NCBI RefSeq assembly: GCF_024807615.1
Contig: NZ_JANUCJ010000003.1
Span: 248,001 to 312,000 of the forward strand
Direction of reading: 5' to 3'
Length of the DNA stretch: 64,000 bases
Origin: Tsukamurella ocularis
GTDB lineage: Bacteria > Actinomycetota > Actinomycetes > Mycobacteriales > Mycobacteriaceae
Shown: piece after piece, positions 17,244-25,675 of the stretch
Position numbering within the stretch: the stretch's first letter is position 1
Layout of the letters: the number at the start of each line of letters is the position of its first letter
Program-made: the position numbers and the translations under genes
The notes under the pieces: model-generated
The model's database searches: none
What the model was told of the DNA's origin: nothing
Seen by the model: the letters and a program-made list of their open reading frames with translations, nothing else

Positions 17244-17386
17244 CTTCGACTCCCTCCGGTCCGCGAACAACACCCGTTACCGTCGAGTCGGATTCGACGG
17301 CGGCGCACGGACCATCATCGCACGCTCGGCTTTTCGCGTCCCGCCGCACCGATCGTTCTTCCCCATCGCACCGTCCAGACCTGAGT

Positions 17387-17392
17387 TAGGGT
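17387..17392 (+). promoter_or_regulatory. -10 element, probable leaderless promoter of the encapsulin operon
   Basis: TAGGGT lies seven bases before a GTG (17400) that is the best start for the DyP gene. No Shine-Dalgarno is present. Confidence 0.5.
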
Positions 17393-17399
17393 GAAGATC

Positions 17400-18428
17400 G
17401 TGGTCCCGAATCAAGTTGTGATCTCGCCGTTGACCCAAGCCGCGATGTTCGTCGTGGTGACGATCGAGCCGGGCCGCGAGGATCACGTCCACGACGCCCT
17501 CGACAACCTCTCCGGGCTCACCCGCTCGGTCGGATTCCGCTACCCCGAGAAGCACCTCTCGCTCACCACGTCTGTCGGATCCGATGCCTGGGACCGGCTG
17601 TTCTCGGGGCCCAAGCCGCGGTGGCTGCACCCGTTCGTCGAGCTCGACGGTCCGCGGCACCGTGCACCGTCGACTCCCGGCGACGTGCTGTTCCACGTCA
17701 AGGCGAGCACCCTCGACATGTGCTTCGAGCTGTCCTGGCGGATACTCGAGACACTCGGCGACGCCGTGACGGTGGTCGACGAGGTGCACGGCTTCCGCTT
17801 CTTCGACGACCGGGACCTGCTCGGCTTCGTCGACGGTACCGAGAACCCCGCGGGCGCAGCGGCGGTCGCCGCCACCGCGATCGGCGATGAGGACCCCGGC
17901 TTCGCCGGCGGCAGCTACGTGCACGTGCAGAAGTATTTGCACGACATGGCCGCGTGGCGCGCGCTGACCGTCGAGGAACAGGAGCGGGTCATCGGGCGCA
18001 GCAAGCTCGAGGACATCGAGATGGCCGACGAGACGAAGCCGGCGAACTCGCACATCGCGCTCAACGTGATCGAGGACTCCAGCGGTGAGCAGCTGCAGAT
18101 CATGCGGCAGAACATGCCCTTCGGCGAGCTCGGCAAGGGCGAGTTCGGCACCTACTTCATCGGCTACTCGCGCGACCCCGGCGTCACGGAACAGATGCTG
18201 CGCAACATGTTCCTCGGCGATCCGCCCGGCAACACCGACCGGATCCTCGACTTCTCCACCGCGCACACGGGCTGCCTGTTCTTCACCCCGTCGGGCGACT
18301 GGCTGGACGCGCCGCCCGACCTCCCCGCCGCCGACGGCGCACCGTCGGCGGAACCGACCGCAACGACCCCGCCCGCCCGCGCCGAGGGCTCGCTCGGCAT
18401 CGGCGGCCTCAAGGAAGGCACACGATGA
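17400..18428 (+). CDS. dyp: Dye-decolorizing (DyP-type) heme peroxidase, encapsulin cargo
   Basis: 342 residues from GTG 17400. Heme peroxidase that oxidises bulky substrates with H2O2. It has the DyP signature GFVDGTEN (near 142-149, distal Asp), a distal Arg in YSRDP (near 258) and a proximal His in NSHIALN (near 218). The C-terminus is a long Pro/Ala linker followed by SLGIGGLKEGTR, which matches the short targeting peptides that load DyP into encapsulin shells. The stop overlaps the encapsulin ATG (ATGA). The sequence is close to the M. tuberculosis enzyme, which is an encapsulin cargo. Confidence 0.96.
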   Translation: MVPNQVVISPLTQAAMFVVVTIEPGREDHVHDALDNLSGLTRSVGFRYPEKHLSLTTSVGSDAWDRLFSGPKPRWLHPFVELDGPRHRAPSTPGDVLFHVKASTLDMCFELSWRILETLGDAVTVVDEVHGFRFFDDRDLLGFVDGTENPAGAAAVAATAIGDEDPGFAGGSYVHVQKYLHDMAAWRALTVEEQERVIGRSKLEDIEMADETKPANSHIALNVIEDSSGEQLQIMRQNMPFGELGKGEFGTYFIGYSRDPGVTEQMLRNMFLGDPPGNTDRILDFSTAHTGCLFFTPSGDWLDAPPDLPAADGAPSAEPTATTPPARAEGSLGIGGLKEGTR

Positions 18429-19222
18429 ACAACCTGCACCGTCACCTCGCACCCGTTACCCCTGAGGCCTGGGAGGAGATCGAGACCGAGGCCTCCCGCA
18501 CGTTCAAGCGGAACATCGCCGGCCGCCGCGTGGTCGACGTCACCGGTCCCGACGGGCCCGAGGCGGCCGCCGTCGGCACCGGGCGCCTCCTCCCGGTCGC
18601 CGGCCCCGCCGAGGGCGTCGAGGCGCAGCTGCGCGAGAGCCGCCCGCTGGTGCGGCTGCGCGTCCCGTTCGCCGTCTCCCGTGACGCCGTCGACTCGGTG
18701 GAACGCGGCGCGCAGGACGCGGATTGGGATCCGGTGAAGGCCGCGGCGAAGCAGCTCGCCTACGCCGAGGACCGGGCCGTCTTCGAGGGCTACGCCGCCG
18801 CCTCGATCGCCGGGCTGCGCGCCTCGTCGTCGAACACGGCCATCGCGCTGCCGAGCGACCCGGTCGACGTTCCCGACGCCGTCGCGGGCGCGCTCGAGGA
18901 TCTGCGGCTCGCGGGCGTCGACGGGCCGTACTCGGTGCTGCTCTCGGCCGACGTCTACACCTCGATCAGCGAGACCACCGACCACGGCTACCCGATTCGC
19001 GAGCAACTCAAGCGGTTGGTGGACGGCGAGATCATCTGGGCTCCCGCTATCGACGGCGGCTTCGTACTCACTACGCGCGGCGGTGACTACGAGCTGCGCT
19101 TGGGCACCGACGTGGAGATCGGCTACCTCAGCCATGACGCGACGACGGTGCAGCTGTACCTGCAGGAGACGTTCACGTTCCTGGCCTACACCGCCGAGGC
19201 CTCGGTCCCGCTGACCTCCTAA
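18425..19222 (+). CDS. Family 1 encapsulin shell protein
   Basis: 265 residues, linocin M18/CFP29-like, HK97 phage-capsid fold, expected to self-assemble into a 60-subunit, 24-nm class nanocompartment. Typical stretches are MNNLHRHLAPVTPEAWEEIETEA at the N-terminus, RTFKRNIAGRRVVDV, DDPVKAA-like DWDPVKAAAKQLAYAEDRAVFEG, and GGDYELRLGTDVEIGYLSHD near the C-terminus. It directly follows and overlaps its DyP cargo gene. The compartment would protect against oxidative or acid stress by sequestering the peroxidase. Confidence 0.97.
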   Translation: MNNLHRHLAPVTPEAWEEIETEASRTFKRNIAGRRVVDVTGPDGPEAAAVGTGRLLPVAGPAEGVEAQLRESRPLVRLRVPFAVSRDAVDSVERGAQDADWDPVKAAAKQLAYAEDRAVFEGYAAASIAGLRASSSNTAIALPSDPVDVPDAVAGALEDLRLAGVDGPYSVLLSADVYTSISETTDHGYPIREQLKRLVDGEIIWAPAIDGGFVLTTRGGDYELRLGTDVEIGYLSHDATTVQLYLQETFTFLAYTAEASVPLTS

Positions 19223-19262
19223 GTCCGGCGATCCCCCTCCGACAACCGAAGAGAGGCACCCC

Positions 19263-19418
19263 ATGAGCGACAACGACGACCTGGCCTCGCTGGCGGAGAC
19301 GCCCGCCGAGGCCGCCGCCGAGGCGCAGCAGGCGCAGCTCGATGCGCGCGAAGCCGTGGGCGCGGACCTCGATGACGACGGCGAGGACGTCTTCGCCGGG
19401 GAAGAGGGCATCTCCTGA
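19263..19418 (+). CDS. Small acidic protein in the encapsulin locus, 51 residues
   Basis: ATG 19263 behind GAGAGG; TGA at 19416-19418, two bases before the next start. The protein starts MSDNDDLASLAETPAEAAAE, runs as a Gln/Ala/Glu-rich helix and ends DLDDDGEDVFAGEEGIS. It is strongly acidic with no membrane segment, no cysteines and no encapsulin-targeting motif. It lies 40 bp after the shell gene and is probably co-transcribed with it and coupled to the membrane gene downstream. I do not recognise a family. Confidence 0.6.
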   Translation: MSDNDDLASLAETPAEAAAEAQQAQLDAREAVGADLDDDGEDVFAGEEGIS

Positions 19419-19420
19419 CG

Positions 19421-20161
19421 GTGAGCTGGTTCGGCGACTGGTGGCAGTACGAGGTGATCGGCGCCCAGAAGGGTCCGCTGCTGCTGAGCTTCGTCGCGTT
19501 CGTGGTCACCTTCGTCGCGACGCGGTCCGTCACGCGGATGATCCGCGCCGGCCGGGGTCCCTTCCACAACATCAGCGCGGGCGGGGTGCACCTGCACCAC
19601 TCGACACCCGGGCTGATCCTGTTGGTGACGGGCGCGTTCACCGCCGTCGGCGCGAGCGGACGCGCGCCGTGGTCCTACCTCGCGGCGCTGCTCGTCGGCG
19701 TCGGCGCCTCGCTCGTCCTCGACGAGTTCGCCATGCTCTTGCACCTGAAGGACGTGTACTGGTCGCAGGAGGGGCGACTGTCCGTCAACGTGGTGACGCT
19801 CGCGGCGGCGTGCGTCGGGCTGGCCGTCGTCGGAATCTCCCCCGCGAACGTCACCGGGCTGGGTGACACCGCGCGGTGGGTGCGCGGCGGGATTGCGACG
19901 CTCCTGGTGCTGCACCTTCTGCTCGTCGCCGTGACGGCACTCAAGGGCAAGTACCCGACGGCGCTCGTCGGGCTGTTCGCCTGGCCCGTGGCGTGGGTGG
20001 CCGCGGTCCGGCTCGCGCGCCCCACCGCCCCGTGGGCCCGATGGTTCTACTCACCAGAGAGAACGACCCGCGCGGACCGGCGGGCCGGGGACTTCGATGC
20101 CCGCTGGGGGCCCGCCCGGCAGCGCTGGGACGACGCCATCGGCGGGCGGCCTTCGAGCTAG
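19421..20161 (+). CDS. Polytopic membrane protein with an HLHH motif
   Basis: 246 residues, about six transmembrane helices. Polar, probably functional motifs sit between helices: GPFHNISAGGVHLHHSTPG after helix 1 and LDEFAMLLHLKDVYWSQEGR after helix 3. The clustered His, Asp and Glu residues could bind metal. The C-terminus is cytosolic and charged (RADRRAGDFDARWGPARQRWDDA). The GTG start is 2 nt after the acidic-protein stop. Conserved-looking actinobacterial membrane protein of unknown function; its place behind an encapsulin operon is suggestive but not proof of a link. Confidence 0.75.
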   Translation: MSWFGDWWQYEVIGAQKGPLLLSFVAFVVTFVATRSVTRMIRAGRGPFHNISAGGVHLHHSTPGLILLVTGAFTAVGASGRAPWSYLAALLVGVGASLVLDEFAMLLHLKDVYWSQEGRLSVNVVTLAAACVGLAVVGISPANVTGLGDTARWVRGGIATLLVLHLLLVAVTALKGKYPTALVGLFAWPVAWVAAVRLARPTAPWARWFYSPERTTRADRRAGDFDARWGPARQRWDDAIGGRPSS

Positions 20162-20230
20162 ACCCGGGTGTCGCGGACCTCCCGAGGCACGCCGCTGCGG
20201 AGATCTGCTCGCGCGGCAGGGCATCGCCGC

Positions 20231-21364
20231 TCAGTGCACCGTCGTACGACCTCCACCCGACTCCTTGCTGCGCCTCAGTGACTCGTCCGCCCGTTCTATG
20301 ACCGAGTGGAAGAATCTGCTCCGCTCGTCGAAGGTCCGCAGCGCGTCGGGGTCCGCGAGCTCCACCGAGGCGATTCCCGCGCTGAACGACATCTGCTCGC
20401 CGTTCGCCAACGTGGGCAGCCGATCCCGTACGACTCCGAGGATCCCCTGCAGCTCGTGGACGCTCGCCGCCGATACGACGGCGAACTCGTCCCCGCCGAC
20501 TCGGGCGACCAACGAATTCTGCGAAGCGGACCGATGCAGCGCGCTCGACACGGCCCGGAGCGCCGAGTCGCCGGCCAGGTGTCCGTAGACGTCGTTGATG
20601 AGCTTGAACCGATCGACATCGATCATGCAGACCGACAGATGTCCGGTGGTCGACCGCAGCAGTTCGTCGACCGCATCACGGAATCCGGTGCGGTTGAGCA
20701 ACCCCGTCATCGCATCGGTCGACGACGCCGTCAGGCTCGCCCTGATCAGCTGCTTGATCTGCCAGGTGTAGAGGTAGTTGAGGACGACGACGCCGCCGAT
20801 CCCCAGAATGCTGACCGCGACCTGCGCGCTCACCGCGAGCGGGGTCGCGCCGTACACCTGGATCACTCGAATTCCCAGGTAGACGATGACAAGGCTGGAG
20901 AAACCCAGATGCAGCGCCAGCGCGCGCGTCGTCAGGAAGTGCGCCGCGTACGCACCGACGGTCGCGAACAGCACGGTTCCGGCCAGCGCCGCGGCCGGGC
21001 TCTCGTACAGGGTCAGAATGCTGGACACCACCACGTCCGCGTACAGAACGAACATCCTGCTGATCATCTTGCGGCGCGGGCACGGATTCCACCACAGCGA
21101 CGTGATCGGAAAACGACTGACGACGACAGCGGCAGCCACCCCCGACAGGCACAGGAGGGAGAGCGTGATCGTTCGTGCAGCGGAGTCCCCGGCCCCCTCG
21201 GGGGTGAAGATCATGACGGCGCCGAAGATTCCGACGCACAGGGTGAAGCCGGCGACCGAGTACCGCCAGACGAGGTCACTGACGACCGCGTGCCGTCGCA
21301 ACCGATTGAACGCCAGGCCGAGATCGTCGCCGTTGCGGTCGGAGTGTCTCCCGGTGATCTCCAT
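20231..21364 (-). CDS. Membrane-bound diguanylate cyclase (GGDEF)
   Basis: 377 residues: six or so transmembrane helices in the first 210 residues, then a GGDEF domain (DAMTGLLNRTGF, CMIDVDRFKLINDVYGHLAGD, ARVGGDEFAVV at about 287-297). The intact GGDEF sequence predicts active synthesis of c-di-GMP from GTP. The inhibitory RxxD site five residues upstream is absent, so product feedback is probably lost. No EAL domain. The membrane part would sense an unknown signal. Monocistronic, with an AT-rich upstream region. Confidence 0.92.
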   Translation of the reverse strand: MEITGRHSDRNGDDLGLAFNRLRRHAVVSDLVWRYSVAGFTLCVGIFGAVMIFTPEGAGDSAARTITLSLLCLSGVAAAVVVSRFPITSLWWNPCPRRKMISRMFVLYADVVVSSILTLYESPAAALAGTVLFATVGAYAAHFLTTRALALHLGFSSLVIVYLGIRVIQVYGATPLAVSAQVAVSILGIGGVVVLNYLYTWQIKQLIRASLTASSTDAMTGLLNRTGFRDAVDELLRSTTGHLSVCMIDVDRFKLINDVYGHLAGDSALRAVSSALHRSASQNSLVARVGGDEFAVVSAASVHELQGILGVVRDRLPTLANGEQMSFSAGIASVELADPDALRTFDERSRFFHSVIERADESLRRSKESGGGRTTVH

Positions 21365-21494
21365 GATGGCGCCGAGGGTAGCAAGAGTAAATACTTGGTA
21401 ATGACACGCAAAAGTTCTCTTGACCGTTATGGGAAGATCGGCCTGAGCTGCACGAACGCACCCTGCAGTCCTCGCCGCCCGCGTGCTCGCCGAG

Positions 21495-22346
21495 TCAGGA
21501 CTCGGGTAGCAACGTGTCGTGGAAGAGCTGGATGACGTCGTCGAGGGCCTGGCGGGTGGGCTGGCCCGGCTCGTCGATGAGGTGCTCCGTGAGGACGGAG
21601 TGGGGCGGGGTCAGGGCGTCCGGGTTGGCATCGGCGTCATCGATCTCGACGGCGATGAAGCCATCGCCCAGCTGCTCACGGAGGAAGTCGAAGCGCTCGC
21701 CGGGCACCATGAAGTCGCCCTTGAAGCGCAGGCCCATCACCTTCAAGCCCTGCTTCGCACAGCGCACCTTGACGGTGTCGAGGTCCTGCGGCGAGATATC
21801 GATGGTGCGGCCCGTGCCGGGAATCGGGCGGAAGGGCAGCGAGGGCTGGCTGAGCACGGGCGCGAGCATCACGTCGTCGACGGCCATGCCGAGCGCGAAG
21901 CCACCGGTGAAGCACATTCCCACCGCGCCGACCCCCTTACCGCCGCAGCGCTCGTGCTCCTGCCGCGCCAGAGCACGGAGCCAGGTCACCACGGGCGAGG
22001 ACTTCCCCGTGGCGAGGATGGTGAACTCGCGGCTCACGCACAGTGCGCCGACGAGCTTCGCCATGCTCTTCGCGGTCCCGGCGTAGCCGATGGCCTTGGG
22101 GTTCGCGGCGTCCAGGCCCGGCGTGCCGAACAGATGCGGCAGCACAGCGGTGAAACCGGCGTCAGCGACCTTGCGGGCGAAGTCGAGCACCTTCGGAGTG
22201 ATGCCCGGGATCTCGGCGATCACGACCACCGCGGGGCCGGTGCCCTTCCGGTAGACGTCGTGCGTCACCCCGACGTCGGTGAACGACTCCTTCGTGAAGT
22301 CGGTGAGGTTGGCGGCTGCTACGGCTTTCAGGTCCACGGGCACCAT
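21495..22346 (-). CDS. Dienelactone hydrolase family protein
   Basis: 283 residues, alpha/beta-hydrolase with the cysteine nucleophile of dienelactone hydrolases: VGMCFTGGFA (Cys145), preceded by AEIPG (Glu45), an Asp in FKGDFMVPGERF and a His in PPHSVLTEHL. Such enzymes open lactone rings in aromatic degradation or act as general carboxyl-ester hydrolases. It is followed on the same strand by an LLM oxidoreductase only after its own start, so the two are separate units in tandem. Confidence 0.88.
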   Translation of the reverse strand: MVPVDLKAVAAANLTDFTKESFTDVGVTHDVYRKGTGPAVVVIAEIPGITPKVLDFARKVADAGFTAVLPHLFGTPGLDAANPKAIGYAGTAKSMAKLVGALCVSREFTILATGKSSPVVTWLRALARQEHERCGGKGVGAVGMCFTGGFALGMAVDDVMLAPVLSQPSLPFRPIPGTGRTIDISPQDLDTVKVRCAKQGLKVMGLRFKGDFMVPGERFDFLREQLGDGFIAVEIDDADANPDALTPPHSVLTEHLIDEPGQPTRQALDDVIQLFHDTLLPES

Positions 22347-22358
22347 CGTGCCCGACCG

Positions 22359-23177
22359 TCAGCGCAGGCGCTGCGCGACCGCCTCCAACGCGGGCCACGG
22401 ATCGTCGTCGAGCGCCTGGACCGCGACGTGATCCGCGCCCGCGTCGAGGTGCGCCCGCACGCCCGCGGCGATCGCGTCGCCGTCGCCGTGCACGGCCAGC
22501 ACGTCGACGAGGCGATCGCTCCCGGGCTTCTCGACGTCGGCGTCGCCGAAGCCGAGGCGCCGCAGGTTGGCCACGTAATTCTGCAGGCCGAGATAGAACT
22601 TCACCGTCTTGCGCCCCAGCTCGCGGCCACGGGCGTCGTCCTCGTCGAGCACCACCTTCTGCTCCGGCGCGAGCAGCACCCCGTCGCCGAGGATCTCCCG
22701 CGCGCTGCGCGTGTGCTCGGGCGAGGTCAGGTACGGGTGCGCCCCGGCGGTGCGGTCGGCCGCGAGCCGCAGCACCTTGGGGCCGAGGGCGGCGAGCACC
22801 GTCCGCTCCTTCGGCACGCCCTCGGCCGCGAGCACGTCCAGGTAGTCGACGAGCGCCTGGTACGGCGTGCGGTAGTCGGCGCTGGCCTCGCGATGGCCGG
22901 CGCCGATCCCGAGCACGAACCGGCCAGGGTGGAGCTTCTCGATGCGGCGGAAGGCCGCCGCTGCCGAGCGCGCATCGTCCTGCCAGATGTTGAGGATGCC
23001 CGTCGCCACGACCAGGTTCTCGGTGGCCTCGAGCAGCGGGTCGACCACCGCGAGGTCCCCTCCGGGAGAGCCGCCCAGCCACACCGTGCCGAAGCCCAGC
23101 TCCTCGGCCCGCGCCGCGAAGGCACCGTCGACCTGCGTGGCGCCGCGCCAGATCCCCAACCTGCCCAGAGTCGTCAT
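22359..23177 (-). CDS. LLM-class F420-dependent oxidoreductase
   Basis: About 272 residues. The luciferase-like TIM barrel is recognised from LGRLGIWRGA at the start, ENLVVATGILNIWQDDA, PGRFVLGIGAGHREAS and VAVQALDDDPWPALEAVAQRL. Mycolata carry many F420-dependent members that oxidise alcohols or aldehydes; the substrate cannot be told. The start is uncertain: ATG 23177 gives the family-typical N-terminus, while ATG 23210 or GTG 23225 would add 11-16 residues. Confidence 0.85.
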   Translation of the reverse strand: MTTLGRLGIWRGATQVDGAFAARAEELGFGTVWLGGSPGGDLAVVDPLLEATENLVVATGILNIWQDDARSAAAAFRRIEKLHPGRFVLGIGAGHREASADYRTPYQALVDYLDVLAAEGVPKERTVLAALGPKVLRLAADRTAGAHPYLTSPEHTRSAREILGDGVLLAPEQKVVLDEDDARGRELGRKTVKFYLGLQNYVANLRRLGFGDADVEKPGSDRLVDVLAVHGDGDAIAAGVRAHLDAGADHVAVQALDDDPWPALEAVAQRLR

Positions 23178-23231
23178 GGCCGGTGCAACACCGCCCGCGG
23201 CGGGATCCATTCCCTCTCGGATCACGGCGAG

Positions 23232-23678
23232 TCAGATCACGGCGCGCGGCAGGGTGGGCCGGGCGGGCGCATAGAACACGCCGGCGACGGCACGCGCTCC
23301 GGCGCGGACGACCGCGCGGACGTCGGCCTCGTCGCGCCAGGCGACGATGCGGCCACCGTCGACCTCGAAGGTTCCCCGCACCTGGAACTGGACCCGAATC
23401 GGACCGTAGACGAGCGCTGTGACGCGCTCGGTGACGGCCACGGCGCAGCCGGGCTGCTCGGATGCCAGCAGGACCGCCTGCATCGCAACGCGCGTGCGCG
23501 CATGCCACCGGAAGTGACGCGCGATCGCGGCGCGCCCGCGCAGGGGCCGACCGCCGGTGCGCCGGTACACGACGTGCTTCGCGAGCAACCGCTCGGCGAT
23601 GTCGTAGTCGCCGCTGCCCAGGGCGTCGACGAAGCGCTCCGCGACGTCCTGCGGCGACCACAGCGGGGAGTTGTTCAC
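23232..23678 (-). CDS. NTF2-fold protein resembling limonene-1,2-epoxide hydrolase
   Basis: 148 residues from GTG 23678. A cone-shaped NTF2 fold is suggested by DVAERFVDALGSGDYDIAERLLAKHVVY, RPLRGRAAIARHF, IRVQFQVRGTFEVDGGRIVAWRD and a C-terminal helix. The order matches the limonene-epoxide hydrolase/EphG family. However, the family's Asn beside the conserved Tyr and the Asp two residues after the active Arg appear replaced (YRR and ERVT here), while the second Asp (WRD) is kept. It may have lost hydrolase activity. Ends 55 bp upstream of the LLM start region. Confidence 0.65.
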   Translation of the reverse strand: MNNSPLWSPQDVAERFVDALGSGDYDIAERLLAKHVVYRRTGGRPLRGRAAIARHFRWHARTRVAMQAVLLASEQPGCAVAVTERVTALVYGPIRVQFQVRGTFEVDGGRIVAWRDEADVRAVVRAGARAVAGVFYAPARPTLPRAVI

Positions 23679-23912
23679 GTTATCGATGGTGCCGATGTGG
23701 CGTGGATTCCGCGCGAACTGGACATGACGGAATGGCGAAGCTTCGATTTCGCTCCTGAGCGGGCGGTTCGGTAGACTGAGCGGCGACCTTCTCGGCGAGG
23801 GCGGCTTCGGCCGCCGTGATCGACGCGAACGGCACTTCTCCCGCGGGTCCGCGAGGCGCAGTGCGGGCCGCCTCGGACGCCGAGGCCGCATCACCGCACC
23901 TGAAGGAGTCTC

Positions 23913-24509
23913 ATGTCCGAGACCAACAAGCTCGTCGCCACCGTCCGCACCGAGTTCGGCAAGGGCGCCGCCCGTCGCGCCCGCCGCGACGGCCTCGTGC
24001 CCGTCGTGCTCTACGGCCACGGCACCGAGCCGCAGCACTTCACCGTCGTCGCCCGCGACTTCGCCACCATCCTGCGTAAGGACGGCACCAACGCCGTCCT
24101 GAACCTGGACATCGACGGCACGGAGCAGCTCGCGCTGACCAAGCAGGTCGTCGTGCACCCGCTGCGCAACTACATCGAGCACACCGACCTCCTCATCATC
24201 AAGAAGGGCGAGAAGGTCACCGTCTCGGTGCCCGTCGTCGTCGAGGGCGAGCCCGCCGGCGGCACCCAGGTCGCGCAGGACCTCAACGAGGTCGAGATCG
24301 AGGCCGACGCGCTGAACATCCCCGAGAACATCGTGGTCAACGTCCACAACCTCGAGGCCGGCACCCAGATCACCGCCGGCCAGCTCGAGGTCCCCGCGGG
24401 CGCCACCATCGTCACCGACGCCGAGGCGCTGATCATCAACATCACCGAGATCGCCGCAGCCCAGACCGACGAGGACGAGGCCGAGGCCGCCGACGAGGCT
24501 GCCGAGTAG
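23913..24509 (+). CDS. rplY: 50S ribosomal protein L25 / general stress protein Ctc
   Basis: 198 residues, the long two-domain Ctc form that binds 5S rRNA. The L25 domain ([30 protein letters not shown]) is followed by the beta-rich TL5/Ctc domain and an acidic Ala/Glu tail ([17 protein letters not shown]). ATG behind GAAGGAG. Followed after 5 bp by pth, the standard actinobacterial pair. Confidence 0.97.
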   Translation: MSETNKLVATVRTEFGKGAARRARRDGLVPVVLYGHGTEPQHFTVVARDFATILRKDGTNAVLNLDIDGTEQLALTKQVVVHPLRNYIEHTDLLIIKKGEKVTVSVPVVVEGEPAGGTQVAQDLNEVEIEADALNIPENIVVNVHNLEAGTQITAGQLEVPAGATIVTDAEALIINITEIAAAQTDEDEAEAADEAAE

Positions 24510-24514
24510 CTGAA

Positions 24515-25093
24515 ATGACCGACCGGCCACTCATCGTCGTGGGGCTGGGTAACCCCGGCGAGAAGTACGCCGGAACCCGGCACAACATCGGCTTCGACGT
24601 GGTCGACGAGCTCGCATCGCGCGCCCGCGCCTCCTTCTCCCGGCACAAGAAGTCGGGGGCGGAGGTCGCGGGCGCGCGGCTCGTCGGCCGCCAGGTGTAC
24701 CTGGCGAAACCGCAGTCGTTCATGAACCTCTCGGGAGAGCCCGTGGGCGCACTGGCGCGGTTCTACTCGGTGGCGCCCACCGACGTGATCGCCGTGCACG
24801 ACGAGCTGGACATCGACTTCGGTCTCGTCCGACTCAAGCGCGGCGGCGGCGAGGGCGGCCACAACGGCCTCAAGTCCCTCACGCAGCACCTCGGTACGCG
24901 CGATTACCTGCGCGTGCGCGCGGGGATCGGGCGTCCCCCGGGCCGCCAGGACCCCGCCGACTACGTGCTCAAGCCCTTCGCCAAGACGGAGAAGCCCGAG
25001 GTCCCGCTGCTGATCGCCAACGCCGCGGACGCGGTCGAGTTGCTTATCCGCGACGGCCTCGAGCCCGCCCAGAACACGGTGCACGCCTGGTGA
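24515..25093 (+). CDS. pth: Peptidyl-tRNA hydrolase
   Basis: 192 residues. Releases peptides from peptidyl-tRNA that drops off the ribosome. Catalytic residues visible: Asn in GLGNPG, His in TRHNIGF, Asp in VHDELD, and FMNLSGEPV and [12 protein letters not shown] for substrate binding. Downstream of rplY; its stop overlaps the start of a GNAT gene by 4 nt. Confidence 0.97.
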   Translation: MTDRPLIVVGLGNPGEKYAGTRHNIGFDVVDELASRARASFSRHKKSGAEVAGARLVGRQVYLAKPQSFMNLSGEPVGALARFYSVAPTDVIAVHDELDIDFGLVRLKRGGGEGGHNGLKSLTQHLGTRDYLRVRAGIGRPPGRQDPADYVLKPFAKTEKPEVPLLIANAADAVELLIRDGLEPAQNTVHAW

Positions 25094-25632
25094 TCGCGTT
25101 CCGCCGGGTCACGCGCGACGATTTCCCCCTCCTCGCGTCGTGGCTCGGCGAGCCGCACAACCGGCGCTGGTGGCACCACGAGACCTCCCCCGAGGCCATC
25201 GAGCGCGACTTCGGGCCGTCGGTCGACGGTGCCGAGCCCTCTCAGGATTGGCTCGGCCTCGACGATGCCGGGGTGCCGTTCGGCCTGATCCAGCGGCAGC
25301 GGTGGGTCGACTACGCGGACGAGGCCGAGACCGCGGCGGTCGCCACGCTGGTGGACCTGGGGCCCGCCGACTACGGCGTGGATTACCTGATCGGCGCGCC
25401 GTCGGCCACCGGTCGGGGCCTCGGCACGGCCATGATCGCCGCGATGTGCTCGGTGATCTTCACGGAGCTGGGCGGCGAGCGGGTCGTGGTCGCCGTCGCG
25501 GCGGGCAACCGCCGTTCCTGGCGCGCGCTGGAGCGCGCCGGCTTCGTCCTCGTCGGCCACGTCGACATCCCGCCCGACAACCCCGTCGACCCGCCGGACC
25601 ACGTGGTCTACGCGCTTTCGCGCCCCGCCTGA
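25090..25632 (+). CDS. GNAT acetyltransferase, AAC(6')/IucB-like
   Basis: 180 residues. Starts [25 protein letters not shown], typical of the Acetyltransf_8 group that includes aminoglycoside 6'-N-acetyltransferases and siderophore acetylases. The acetyl-CoA loop reads [15 protein letters not shown] start overlaps the pth stop, so it is coupled to pth. The substrate is unknown; antibiotic resistance should not be assumed from family resemblance. Confidence 0.85.
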   Translation: MIAFRRVTRDDFPLLASWLGEPHNRRWWHHETSPEAIERDFGPSVDGAEPSQDWLGLDDAGVPFGLIQRQRWVDYADEAETAAVATLVDLGPADYGVDYLIGAPSATGRGLGTAMIAAMCSVIFTELGGERVVVAVAAGNRRSWRALERAGFVLVGHVDIPPDNPVDPPDHVVYALSRPA

Positions 25633-25644
25633 CCACGACGCGAT

Positions 25645-25667
25645 CTACCTGCACGAACAGGTAGACT
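25645..25667 (+). promoter_or_regulatory. prfC promoter with an overlapping 7-bp inverted repeat
   Basis: CTACCTG (25645-25651) and CAGGTAG (25658-25664) form a perfect dyad whose right arm overlaps the -10 hexamer TAGACT (25662-25667). The prfC GTG follows eight bases after the hexamer, so the mRNA is nearly leaderless and the dyad is more likely an operator than an RNA structure. Confidence 0.55.
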
Positions 25668-25675
25668 GGCTCCCC

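Noticed and set aside
21519-23774. Long plus-strand open frame across the dienelactone hydrolase and LLM genes
   Set aside because: The minus-strand genes have clear catalytic motifs; the plus frame is an Arg/His/Gly-rich shadow.
25090-25632. Aminoglycoside resistance gene
   Set aside because: Family resemblance to AAC(6') is real, but it is a chromosomal gene coupled to pth, and many such GNAT proteins have other substrates.
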